Below, in pieces: positions 52,159-63,372 of a stretch of 64,000 bases of DNA; positions within the stretch are counted from its first letter, which is position 1; the number at the start of each line of letters is the position of its first letter. Made by a program: the position numbers and the translations under genes. The notes under the pieces were generated by a model. That model searched no databases and had not been told where the DNA came from. It saw only the letters and a program-made list of their open reading frames with translations. Source of the DNA: Chlorophyllum brunneum (taxonomy: Eukaryota; Basidiomycota; Agaricomycetes; Agaricales; Agaricaceae); contig OY756140.1 of assembly GCA_963576785.1 (NCBI GenBank), positions 1,860,001-1,924,000 on the forward strand, read 5' to 3'.

Positions 52159-54238
52159 ATGGCAGATTCACATCCCCCTCCTACGTACTCACAGGACGAC
52201 CCGACCGCTCTCGCTTCAGGAGCTTCCCAGAATGGTTCCAGCCTGCTCCACCAGCCAGAAATTCTTATATTACCAACAGTCGACTCCATCAACTTTCAGA
52301 ATGGATATCTGGGCGCAGAAGATGAGCGAGCAGCCATTGAAGGAGAAATCCAGGTCAAAGGCGTTGAGCAGGACCAATGGTACAACCTGTGAGCCCCGAT
52401 GTCCAAGCCAGTATAGCTGGTACGCTAACGTCGGACTCAGCACTGTGTCGCTCAAGACCTATGAGTCAGCATATGAACAAGAAGTTGAATTGAGCTCAAA
52501 AGAGATTGTTTTGCACACCCGAGGAGCGGGCGATTCTTTTCCCTCAACATCTTCCTTCTCAATCCCCATTCCTCCGGACACACCGCAATCAATTCAGACA
52601 CCCCATTCCTCGCTGGCACACCTTTTGACTGCTTCTTTGTGCCCGATTAATGACCGTACGTCGATTATTTCCAGGAGTATCACAGTGTACACAAGGCGGT
52701 ATACTTCTCATGCACATACACTCCCCATCTCTGTGGAGACTCACCTTCTCAGGGACCCCACACAGGTAGAGGTTCAGCTACCTCGTTCTTCTTTCAAGGT
52801 TGGAGAACACATACCGATCTATATTACTATCCCACCACCACCGAAAAATATTGTTATGGACAAGGGTCTCAGGTTGAGAAACGCACGCGTCGAATTGGTT
52901 AGGGTCGTTAAAGTTAAACGCAAGTTTGCGGACGAGATGGAGTCGGAATCTGATTCGGATGTAGCTCCTCAACACACTGGTGCTATTGAAGGTCACGCAG
53001 GTACCTCAAACAACACTGCCAATAGCAGCGGTATGGGTCTTTCGGTTCAGTCGCCATCTGCAAAGGCGCCAGTATCACCCTTTCTTGGATCATCATACAA
53101 AACTGTGATTGCACGTTCGGGCGCTTCGTGTCGCTTCCATTCATCTCGACCTATCCGACTTAGATTTATTCTCCACCCACCTTCGACATTGAGGTCACCC
53201 ACAATGACTCAGAGCAGTCTTCCTGGAAGTGATTACGTGGAGGCCGGGTATGACGCCGATACTGCGTCAATTTCACAAACGACTCTACTCCACTCCGTCA
53301 CTTTCTATCTGTATACACACATATCCTTCCTAGATACAAAACACCAGTCAGAGCGCACGTCTACGTTGAAAATTCCGATCACGATCCTTCCACGCGCCGC
53401 CCGCCTGCCACAAATTTCTCGGACCCTCGACGAGGCATACTCCAAGAAACATGACAGGCCACCTGCGAAGACAAATCGGTATGACGATAGCGAGCGGGCG
53501 GCACCCCATTATCCCGAAGGAGAGGCGGGCCCAAGTATGCTGTCTAGTGGTGCATCTGGTGGTGCGCCGCCCCCATTTGAGGAGAGAGATGCTCCACCAC
53601 CGTTCTCCAGTTCTGCTATGGAAGCTTCGACATCAACGCACCTGCCAACATTCCTGGAGTCCGAACGAGAAATTCTCCTACCAGATTCTTCGTTGACCTC
53701 GTTGAATCATCCGGCAACGTTGTCTCCTGATATCGAAGGGGAAGGAAGTAGATTTGGTTTCCTTTCTGCAGATCAGTTCGACGGACACTCGGAAGATATG
53801 CAGAGATCAATGACACCACCTCCATCAATGGAAATGGCTGCTGGAGATACTGATTTAACTGCACTGACAGGGTTACGGGAGCCATCACAGGCCATCGAGG
53901 CCTTGACTCTTGTTCTAGATCAACATGAAGAGATGGTCGCAGAGGAGCAACCACCACCGCCACCGCCAGCCATGGATGATCCATCGGACCCTCCACCGTC
54001 CATCGATGACTCTACTTTCAGGCGACCTGACGACCTGGAGCGAGTATCACCGTCCCATTCCCCCCCACCGATCCATAGTTATCACGAAGAGCGCCCGATG
54101 ATAACCTCGTCATCTGGACAAACCGCTTCCACCGCTGTTCGGACAACGCCTGGCCATGCTCCTCCACCATATCTCAATACAGATACACACCACGACCAAG
54201 AGCATGTGAATAGACCACCTCCTTATTACATGGATTAA
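52159..54238 (+). CDS. Alpha-arrestin (ART-like) adaptor with PPxY motifs
   Basis: Arrestin-related trafficking adaptor, which in fungi brings Rsp5-type ubiquitin ligases to plasma-membrane transporters. The start at 52159 gives MADSHPPPTYSQDD, already holding PPPTY. The arrestin N-lobe follows (QPEILILPTVDSINFQNGYL, GEIQVKG), with a 51-base intron (52389-52439) joining WYNL to TVSLKTYESAYEQE. The C-lobe has QVEVQLPRSSFKVGEHIPIY and later HSVTFYLYTHISFLD. The last ~250 residues are disordered and Pro-rich with PPPYLNTD and the terminal PPPYYMD, two good WW-domain ligands. The total is ~676 residues. Confidence 0.85.
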
Positions 54239-54403
54239 TACGACTCATCCGAACATTACACTGTCGTCTAAAGCGAATATATTTGAAAGGATATTACATG
54301 GACCAATGTATAGAAACGTGATAGAAAAGCAAATGATAGAACATCATCAAAAGTCATCAAGGAGGGGAAGTTACTACGCATATGCAGAAAAACAAAACAA
54401 TGC

Positions 54404-55489
54404 TTAACAATTGCAAGCGTCTTTCGACTTGGATTGATCGTCTTGTAAGTTGACATTCTCCTCTCGCGCACTACCACCGCGGCCACCAGCTCCTGGACGA
54501 CCAGAATTGTTGCGAGAGGCGGCTAGAATATGCTCAATCGGGATCTTCTTGGCTATATGAAGATAATCGTATCAGAGAATAGCTGTGTCTGACTGATGGG
54601 TCATGCTCACCAATTTCTGTAAAAATGTCAACAATACCCTCACCAGTCTTCGCACTGGTCTCGAAGAACAAGAGGCCAGCCTCTTGAGCATATGCCTGAG
54701 CCTCCTCTCTTGGCACCTGTCGCAAGCTCTCAGGCTCGCCTGGGGAGCCAGGTGTTTCCCCAGGGGTTGCAGTGGCATCATCGGCCTCGTCCTCTGAGTC
54801 GGGAGATGAGGATGATCCGGGAGAGGAGGCGTGGGGCTGCACAAGATCGACTTTGTTGCCAGCGAGGGCGATGACGATGTTCGGGTTGGCCTGTCGTTGT
54901 AGCTCCTTTACCCATGACTTGGCCTTCTCTAGACTGGCAGCTTTGGTGACATCGTAGACTACGACGGCGGCTTGAGCGTTGCGGTAGTACATGGGCTGGT
55001 AGGGAGGATTTAGAAACAGTGTTTCCTTGGAGTGAAGGCATACACATGCCAAGGACTGGAGTGACGTACCGCGAGTGAATGGAAACGCTCCTGTCCTGCA
55101 GTATCCCAGATTTCATACCGCAGGATGCGGTCCTCTAGGCGACATTTCTGCGTCAGGAAAGCGGCACCAATCGTTGGCTCCTTATTGGGCTGAAATTCGT
55201 TGGAAACCTGGTTGAAGATGGTGTCAAAAGTGAGTGCCGGGGACTGGAGTTGAAGACTCGACGTACGAAACGAAGGACAACAGAGGATTTTCCGACGGCT
55301 GCTTCACCTATAAAAGTAGCAAACGGGATCCTCAGTGCCCGAGCCGCAAGAGAGATGATTTCAAGAGGAAGGGCTCTTGTAAGGGGGGCGACGGAAGGGT
55401 GAACGGGACGATGGAGGGATTTACGCACCTAAAAGCACGAGTTTGACTTGGACAGACTTGTCTTGAGAGCCAGATGCTGCTTCAGCCAT
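54404..55489 (-). CDS. Rab5-type small GTPase (Vps21/Ypt5)
   Basis: Early-endosome GTPase. The start at 55489 gives [20 protein letters not shown], then G1 GEAAVGKSS (split by an intron near 55310), the effector region [18 protein letters not shown]3 [20 protein letters not shown]4 GNKVDL, G5 ETSAKTG and [11 protein letters not shown]. The C-terminus DACNC (TAA at 54404) is a CxC double-prenylation motif. Between G4 and the next helix there is a Ser/Pro/acidic insert of about 40 residues ([20 protein letters not shown] and on) that animal and yeast Rab5 lack. From memory, similar inserts occur in other basidiomycete Rab5 proteins. Six or so short exons. Confidence 0.93.
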
Positions 55490-55918
55490 TGGTTCGGGAG
55501 GGGGACAAAGGAGGGACGGCTGCTGGTTGAGGCAGTGTCCTGTGCTGATATTTGTCTCTGTGTTTGCCTCTTCCTTTTCGGCGCTTTTGTTACCACTTGG
55601 TCGACAAAACAGAGAGCAGCTTATGTCGAGCCACTTATGTAGTCCCCCGAACAGTATATCTTACAGTTTCGCCGCCAATATCAAGGCCGGCCGTACTGGC
55701 ATCACTCTCGTTGGCAGATGCAGACAGGTCAGCATCAATCCATATCTTGACCTGGTCATGCCCAGCATGGTATTGGGAGAAGCTTGTTATATAGCCCACT
55801 GCTTGGGAGCGTTGTGGTGCGTCGGAGTGAGAAGGATGAACGCAGGGTGTGTAGGGGTCGCTGGGAGTGGGTATATAACCGCGGGAGCATATGCGGCATT
55901 CACTTCCTTCCTTTCCAT
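55490..55918. promoter_or_regulatory. Divergent promoter of the Rab5 and acyl-CoA ligase genes
   Basis: 429 bases. On the plus strand TATATAA at 55872-55878 lies 41 bases before the ligase ATG at 55919. No other clear motif is seen. Confidence 0.45.
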
Positions 55919-58579
55919 ATGACTGCTCCCTTTGCATTTACCCCCACTCCTGCTAGCTTTCCTCCCCCAGACGTGGTCCATCGTCTCAAGGAACCCCCGA
56001 ATGGCCCTATCACCACACATGCTCTGGCAAGAATCCAAATGCTTGTATCCCCGTCTCCTGATCCTGAAGTTTTTGCGCTAGAATCCCCTTGATTTTATGC
56101 TGCGCGCAGCGCAGGTATACCCCGACAAAGTAGCCTTGGTCCACCCAAACGTCGAATACCCTGTATACTATACATTTGCTGTCTGGTGAGCTTCGGCAGA
56201 GCAGACCATGCCATATGCATTCTCAAGAGTACACAGGGCACAGCGCATCCAGAACCTTGCCTATGCACTTATTCAGGCTGGCATAAAGCCCGGTGACCGC
56301 GTCGCAGTCATTGCGCCCAATTCGTGTGTCCGTCCGCCCCGCCACCCCCATACCTTCTGACCTTTCCTAGGCCTCTCATTGCAGGTGACTCTGCTTGTGT
56401 CTGTGCAGCTGCAGATGGCTCAAGGCAGGGTTTCAGATGCGCATCATGGTGTCATTGCTGCTAGAGCCATATTTACCCCTATCAATACCCGCCTAAAGCC
56501 GTCCGAGGTCGCGTACATCTTGGAGCACAGCGCCGCGGCCCTCATCCTCGTTGACTTCGAGTATACCCGTCTCGTTCCACCAGGCGTGAGCACCCCAGTG
56601 GTTATCTCAAAGGATACTGGCCGATTCGACGATCCATACGAGGCTTTCCTCGCCGAAGGTCGACGATTCAGTCGGGAAAGATCTTGGGGAGGCTTGGATG
56701 CTGAAGTGGACGAAAATGCCGGCGCCGTCCTTTGCTATACGTATGCTTTGGTTTTTATGTATCGCCACCTGTCTGATAGCATCTCTAGCTCAGGAACAAC
56801 GGGAAGGGTAAGCGCCTCTATATGGTTAAGCAACGTGTATTCATGGGTGAAACAGCCAAAGGGGGTTATCACTACCCTGAGAGGTGTCTATCTTGTCCAT
56901 TCAAAGTTACCTAGAGCTGATCTGCACCTCAGGTTCTTACTTGGCCGCGATCGCAAATGCCTTTGAGTGCCAGCGAGTATCGGATTCGTGGTTAAATATC
57001 TAAACATACTGGCTCAATGGGTTCAATAGGATTCACCGTGACTCAGCATACCTCTGGTGAGCTCGCTGTCTTGGTCAATTGCGCCTTCGGACGCTCAGTT
57101 ATGTAGGATTCTTCCAATGTTCCATGCGGCTGGCTGGACGTTTCCTTGGGCGAACGTCTTTGCATTTGCGAAGCAAGTGAGCTTTGGTCTTCGTCCTAGC
57201 ATTCGTGACTCTTCTGAACATTGGATCATACCAAGATTACACTTAGGACGGTCGATTACACTCATATATGGCAACATATCCTCAAATCTGGTGTCACTCA
57301 CTACTGTGGGGCACCTACCGTTCAGGTCACCTGGCTGGATCTGCTCATTAGTAACTCTGAGAGGCTGACTAGTGGCGTAGATTGGTATTTATAATGATCC
57401 TCAAGCTCGCAGACCGCCACAGCCAGTAACGGCTGTCATTGGTACCCTTTAATTTTCTGACACTTTCGATGAATTTTCACACCTGACAAAGCCGGCGCTG
57501 CCCCCACTGCGCATCTTATTTCTGAGCTCGAGAAATTGGGCTTTAAGCCTGTCCATGTCTATGGCCTAACGTGAGCTGAATCAGAACCTTTTAGACCTGG
57601 AGCTAACTCTTTTCTCCAGTGAGGTGAATGATAAGACATGATCCTCGACCTGGAAACTGAATTTTATGTAGACATACGGTCCATTCACAAGGAACTACGA
57701 TCATCCTGCATGGGTCAGTTTGTCCCTAGCCGAACGTGCTCGTTTGATGGCCCGCCAGGGGCAAGCTTTTGCTACTGCTCAAGGGGTTCGTGTTGTTTTC
57801 CCTCCAGCGGATGATGAGGAGAATTTAGCCCTCCGTGACGTACCCCGAGATGGCAAGACAGTTGGCGAAATCGTTACTAAGGGGAACATCCTCATGAAGG
57901 AAGTGCGTCAACCGACAATCCTACCCAGTGTCATACTGAACTCGTCATGGTTCCAGTATTTCCGTGATCCGGAGGCTACACGTAAAGCTTTCCATGGCGG
58001 GTATTTTAGATCTGGTGATTTAGCGGTCATGCATCCAGATGGCACTGTTGCTGTCATGGACAGAAGCAAAGACATCATCATATCAGGTGGAGAGGTATAT
58101 TATTGACCAACTTTTCGACACCTGTCCATCACCATCTGACTGATGTGAAACGCAGAACGCCTCCAGCCTTGCTATTGAACAAGGTAAGCCGGAAATAAGT
58201 ATCAACAATCTACCATATACTTACCACACTCAATAAATACAGAATTGGCGAGTCATCCCCATGTTCTCGAGGTCAGTGTCGTCGCACGCCCCCACGCTAA
58301 ATGGGGGGAGCGTCCGATGGCCTTTGTCATCCTGCACCCGCAGCATGCTACCAAATGGGCTGGCCGTTACCACGAATTCAGCGAGGATCTGAAGGTCCAT
58401 GCCAAAGCACGCTTGCCTGGTTTTGCATGCCCAGAATGGGTAGAGGTCGTCCCAGAGTTACCGGTCTGTCCCATCATTCAACATCTTCTTCCACAGCTTT
58501 AACTTTTCGGCACCCTTAGAAAACATCGACTGGGAAGATCCTCAAAACCGAACTTCGGAAAATCGTTGCAAAACTTTGA
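55919..58579 (+). CDS. AMP-dependent acyl-CoA ligase (ANL superfamily)
   Basis: Acid-thiol ligase that activates a fatty or other carboxylic acid with ATP and CoA. Family motifs in order: YPDKVALVHPNVEYPVYYTF, PGDRVAVIAPNS, the P-loop TSGTTGRPKGV split by two introns (~56750-56880), LPMFHAAGWTFPWAN (~57107), GLTETYGPFTRNYDHP (57560-57700), SGDLAVMHPDG and DRSKDIIISGGE (to ~58094), and the A10 Lys in KTSTGKILKTELRK. TGA is at 58577-58579. Over a dozen introns. Three joins are unusual: a 37-base intron near 56053-56089, a GC-AG intron starting near 56975, and a 4-base exon TGAG at 57620-57623. With these the protein is complete (about 570 residues). The substrate cannot be told; the N-terminus before NPLDFMLRAAQ is uncertain. 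Confidence 0.85.
57620..57623 (+). other. Candidate 4-base microexon of the acyl-CoA ligase
   Basis: TGAG is flanked by an acceptor (CTCCAG, ending 57619) and a donor (GTGAATG, from 57624). It is needed to build the Glu codon of the conserved GLTETYGP motif between exons ending at 57570 and starting at 57672. Skipping it shifts the frame. Confidence 0.7.
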
Positions 58580-58909
58580 ATGGCGTACGGTGATATATAC
58601 ATACACGTATATATAGATATAATCTTATTTGAAAATTCTAAGGTACGCGGAGAGCGAACGGGTCAGCGTTCTCGAAAATGCGAGCACAACGCTTAAGGGG
58701 AGTTACGGGATCCAGATCCACACTAGTATAGATACACTTGGGTACAGTAGGGAATGGCAGGTTGGAGAGGATATGGTGATTGACAAACACCGAGGGCACA
58801 GAGCGATAAATACCGGGAGGACGAAGAAAAGGTTTGTGAATCAAGCACTAGCGTAGAAAAGGTTTATGGTGAATAACAGTATGCTGAAAGTTTGTGTGGC
58901 CCAGTAGTT
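58580..58909. other. Intergenic, convergent 3' ends
   Basis: 330 bases. It begins with an AT-rich alternating stretch (about 58590-58622, TATATA units) in the ligase 3' UTR. No gene is evident. Confidence 0.45.
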
Positions 58910-61900
58910 TCACTCGTTATTCACATCAGGACAGAGCCTGAGTATGCGGAAGGACCCCGCGTTCCGTTCACAAAAGTAGATTTCGTTCTCTTTCCGACCA
59001 AGGAAGAGAACATCATCATGGGAGTCACTGTCAGTGTCAGCACCAACAGAGCCTTGGGAGTTCAGAGTGGACTTGGTTATGCCGATTCCGGTCTTCTTGG
59101 GTAAACCTGATCTCCCCTTGGATGAGAATGATGACAGTGCCGCACAGGATGAGTCGATGGGTGTTCCAATCTTCCAGACGAATGGTGGTCGACGATTAAT
59201 GGTATTAGAAGGAGGATTAAAAGCGGGCAGGACAGTGCGCGACTGGTCCGCAGGACGTAGTAAAGCGTCGCTGAGGTCTACAGCTTCCAATCCACCTTGT
59301 CGCATTGCAACCAGGACTGAACGATCTTTCACATCGAGAGCCTCCAAATGCTTCACGTCCCCCATTTTACTACATGGTATTTTACCCTCGTCTTGGGAGT
59401 CCTCGTTGCTCCAGACGAAGCGACCCTTGAGTACAGATCTACCACGGACATCCACGATCGCCGTGCTGTGGCCACCGCGTGACGAGTAAAAAAAGGCTGG
59501 TGGTCCGAAGTGTTTTGGCTGAGAAAGGAGGGAGATCGGGGCTAGTAGGGGCTTTTCTTTGATCACGGAGCCAGCGCCAATGTTGGGAGTGGTGGCGTTG
59601 ACATTGACAGATAGGGGAGGTGGTGAGCGGAAAGGGTGGGCAGGGTCCACACATTGCATTTTGAGATCCCGGAGGAGGGTATAATCTATTTCTCCCTCAC
59701 GGCGTATAGGGAGATCGGACGGAAGTAACCCGTCCCGGTACCAGGCTTGCATGAGCGTTGAATTCCAAGGTCCTGGGATATCGGTTCAGCCGCCTAGATT
59801 GTAAAATAATACCAAAGAGCATACCGTGCATAACGCCTTTGGGGTCCTGATAGTACCATTGTGTGGGACCCGAAGGTGCAGGAACGGGTAAACCAGGAGG
59901 AGAGAACTGCATGGAAACAAGTTCTGTCCGATCGGTGCTGGTATTGTTAGTAACTTCCCCTTGCTCATGTTGGTCGCGGTATTCCAGGAAATCAGGGTAT
60001 GTGGGGGGTATGATATACTCGTCCGCGATCGAAGCCAGGGGAAAACATGGCGCAAAATTGAGCTGCTGGAAAGTGGTATAAGGGCCCATTTGGGTAGTAG
60101 CGACTGCGAAAAGTTCATCTGCAGGGGTTGCAGTAGCACTGGATGAATGTTCGGTATTCCCTGCGCGAGATTCTTCAGGAGCATCGGGATGTTCATTGGC
60201 TATGAGAGGTGGCGTTGATGATCGAGTTGGTGCGTCTCCTGTAGCAGCTACGGTCACGGAAACGCCAAGGCTAGCGCCGAGGTTGGTATCGTCTTCGTGA
60301 GCCTCGTTATCAGCAGTGCTAGGTTCGCCTGCCCTGTTCTCGCGAGCTCGCCGGCGAGCAGCTCGACGTTCAGCGCGTCCAATACGAACTTCGCGAACTC
60401 TGACCGTCGCTGGCTCAAGGCCGAAAACGTTTTGGGGAAAAACTAAGAACACCTCGACAAGGTCATCCCCTTGGAGTTGTAACTCCAAGGAACGAGGTGA
60501 GTCTGGAAGAATGAAGGTTCTTGACAGCCCGAGAGCAGTACGATAAGTCCCAGCAAACAATTCAACCTTCTCGCCGTTCTCACCGCAAAGAATGGCCAGG
60601 AAGCTAAAGAATGTTGGGTCAGAATCACACCGGCGAGAACAATTTGCCTCACCTTTTCTTTTGGGTTTCCACCGCTTTGATCATTAGAGCACCCTTCGTC
60701 CCAGGAAGCTTGATATATTCTAGTTTTGGGGGTGAAGCGGGAGGAGGGGGAGGAGGTGCGCTTAGCCATTTACTCGTGTCTGCATCAACAGCTGAATTCG
60801 TGGGAGGTAGTCCTTCGTCGGATCGTCTACCGAGAGCGTTGCTGATGATCTTTGGTATAAACCGTGACGAGCGTGAAGTCATGGACAAAGGGGCAATAGA
60901 TGCATGTGATGATGCTACAGATGAAGACAAAGGATCGGCGGATGTAGATGGTCTTACAGTGGGAATCGGGAGGGTATTGGAGCGTAGTGAAGGCGACCTT
61001 AAAGAACGGCTGTTAGTTTGATTGTGAGATGTGCCTGAGGAGAGGTGACTAGATTGCGGAAGCAGATTCTGAGAAGAGGACGACGCAGGGTTCTGACTAT
61101 GATGACGTTCGAGAGACGATGACGCAGAGAACATCACGGACCAACGCCGGCGTCTCCGAGATTGACTAGGGGTCCTTCCCACTGATCCATCGCCTTCGGA
61201 GGATCGAGGACTGCTCGGTTCCTGGAAAGCCGAGGAAGTGGTTGAGAGTAAAATAGCCTCCTGGGGCTGTACAGTACCTGGAGGTGGCAAGTCAGGTAAA
61301 CGGCTTTCCATTAAGGCTTGAGCAAGGCTAATCCTTCCATCTGTTTCGTCCTCGTCATCATCAGCGTCGTCAAACGGATCAGGGGTAGCAGCATCCAGAG
61401 GGTGTTGCTGGAGGGCCTGTCGGAGAGTCAACAACGTCGGAGCCGGCGAAGGCTCTGGATTGGCAATGTTCACATTACGTGTCGCAGAGAGGTCCAGATT
61501 TGAAGGCCGTCGTCTTCGTGAACTGGTTGTTGAAGAGCGAGGCCTCGAAATATTCTGTGGTACTACAGGAGAAGGATTTCGATTGGCCGCAAGGGTTACG
61601 CTCGTTCGCTCGTCTAGAGCTTGACTACCACTCGCGGCTGCACGTATGTCAATAGCTTCGTCATCACTAGAACCAGCCCAATCGTCAGTTTTTGCGTTGT
61701 TTTCTAGAGATCCAGATCCTTCGCCATTACGGGTTAAGGTCGAAACACCAGCAAGCACATGGCTGACTGAATTGCTTCGTGCCCTGGCTCTCACAGATAG
61801 TGCTGATGGTTGACTTCGCAGAACGGGGATTGGCTGGGTGTCTGCAGGGGTCGCATAGGGCGGTGGTGGCTGGCCTGACGGGGGCTCCGGAGGAATGGGG

Positions 61901-63193
61901 AGGGGAGAGGGCATCTGCAACGAAGCTATTCGAGATTTCCGCCGACTACGGGTGGGAGTGCGCGGAGCTCGAGGAACAAGAGGTGGAGGAGGTGATGATA
62001 AATTACCATGCGAAGCCTTGCGGAGGATAGGTTTGAGGTTATCCGTGGGTGGAGGTGTTGAAAGGCTTGCCTTGCCCACCTTTTCCCCAGACGCACGTAT
62101 TTCATTCTCTGTCCTAGAGACGGCTCTCTTCGCGGCTTCCCTCCGGAGACGTTCTCGCTCTCTCCGTATCTCAACATCTATCCGCCATTCGATCGCTTTC
62201 TTTACCTCTTCGAGTGCATAGACTCGAACTCCGTCTCTCCTTCCGGCTACGGCGACCAATACACCACGGTGCTCCATTACTACGACGCTCTTGAATGCAA
62301 CTCTCCGTACCAGTGCATACGGCTGTGGTGTGGGGGGGGATGTGAGTGGGAGTACATCCAAGCCTTGAGCATGGCACAACAAAAGGTAATGAGGGGCTAA
62401 AAATGTGCCACTGGAAGGTGGGGTGGAAAAATGGTTGGGAGAAAGGTCGGATGTCACAACGGACAAAGATAGGCCAAGCTCCTGAAGGGTAGGTGGGGGA
62501 AGTGATGGTGGTGGTGGAACGGTTGGAGTCGGTGATGGAGACGGTGGGCGCGACGGTTGCTCCGTGCTCGGCTTGGCTGCATCCTGATCTTCAGAGATGG
62601 TTTCGCGAGCGGGCGAAGGGAGTGGAGGTTCACGACGATGGATGAGATTGTTGAAGAAACCAGAGAGTCTGTTGGTTGACCGAACCTGTGAAAAGTTGGA
62701 CAAAACAAGGAAAAGCATGAGCGTGTATAATATGATACCAAGGATGACAAACCTCGATTGCAGATCGATGCCGCGCTCGCCGCTGCTGCTGGGAAAGTGC
62801 GGATGTGGTGTTTTCCTGCTGAGGGACGGAGGTCGGGTTCGTAGCGGAGGAGGGACGACTGGAAGGTTGTGGCACGGGTGCATTGGATGCAGACGTAGGT
62901 CTCCGGTCTGCCGAAGAAGCGGACTCTGAAACATGCACAGCTGGCATACTGTGTACGCTGGCAGCATCCGAGGTGTGGTCAGGACTAGTGGAGAGGGAAG
63001 GACCCCTGCTGGAAGGGAGAGGGCTTGTGCTGTCCTCCTTTACATGGTGGGTGGCAATCTTGACATCCTCGACTATGGCGGTGTCGAGGACAGGATTGGG
63101 GACCTGGAGTTGTTCGACGTCTGGGAAAGGCGAGGAATCGCGGGGGACATGAAGGTCGTTGGACGGGTCGTCAACGCCGCTAACGGCGGCCAT
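58910..63193 (-). CDS. CNH-domain protein with an inserted GYF domain
   Basis: Protein of about 1,370 residues. The start at 63193 gives MAAVSGVDDPSNDLHVPRD; an intron (~62756-62691) joins RHRSAIE to VRSTNRLSGFFNNLIHR. CNH-like propeller strands begin at FLAPHYLLLCHAQGLDVLPL (~62380) and RVYALEEVKKAIEW (~62220). A very long Ser/Pro-rich disordered insert (about 62130-60770) follows, and the propeller resumes at IKLPGTKGALMIKAV, FLAILCGENGEKVELFAG and GLSRTFILPDSPRSLEL. Then comes a GYF domain split by an intron (~59823-59773): QWYYQDPKGVMHG joined to PWNSTLMQAWYRDGLLPSDL. The final CNH strands are FFYSSRGGHSTAIVDVRGRS, then GRFVW, HLEALDVKDRSVLVAMRQGG. GYF domains bind Pro-rich peptides; CNH domains bind small GTPases or coat proteins. 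Stop at 58910. No kinase or RhoGEF domain. Confidence 0.75.
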
Positions 63194-63372
63194 GATGGGG
63201 AGACGCAGGCTGGATGTGGGAGGGTGGGGAAGGTCAGAGGGACATGGAGGGAGAAGTTGCCGGATTTAAATGGAGGATACTCGAGGGCAGATGAGTGGGA
63301 GGTGTTCCCACGCGGCCAAACACAGCCAAAGCCGGGTGCTGATGGGGCAGACGGGCTGGCGGACACTCGACG
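63194..63372. promoter_or_regulatory. Divergent promoter of the CNH/GYF and D2HGDH genes
   Basis: 179 bases separate the two start codons, so regulatory sequence is probably shared. No TATA box or E-box is visible. Confidence 0.4.
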
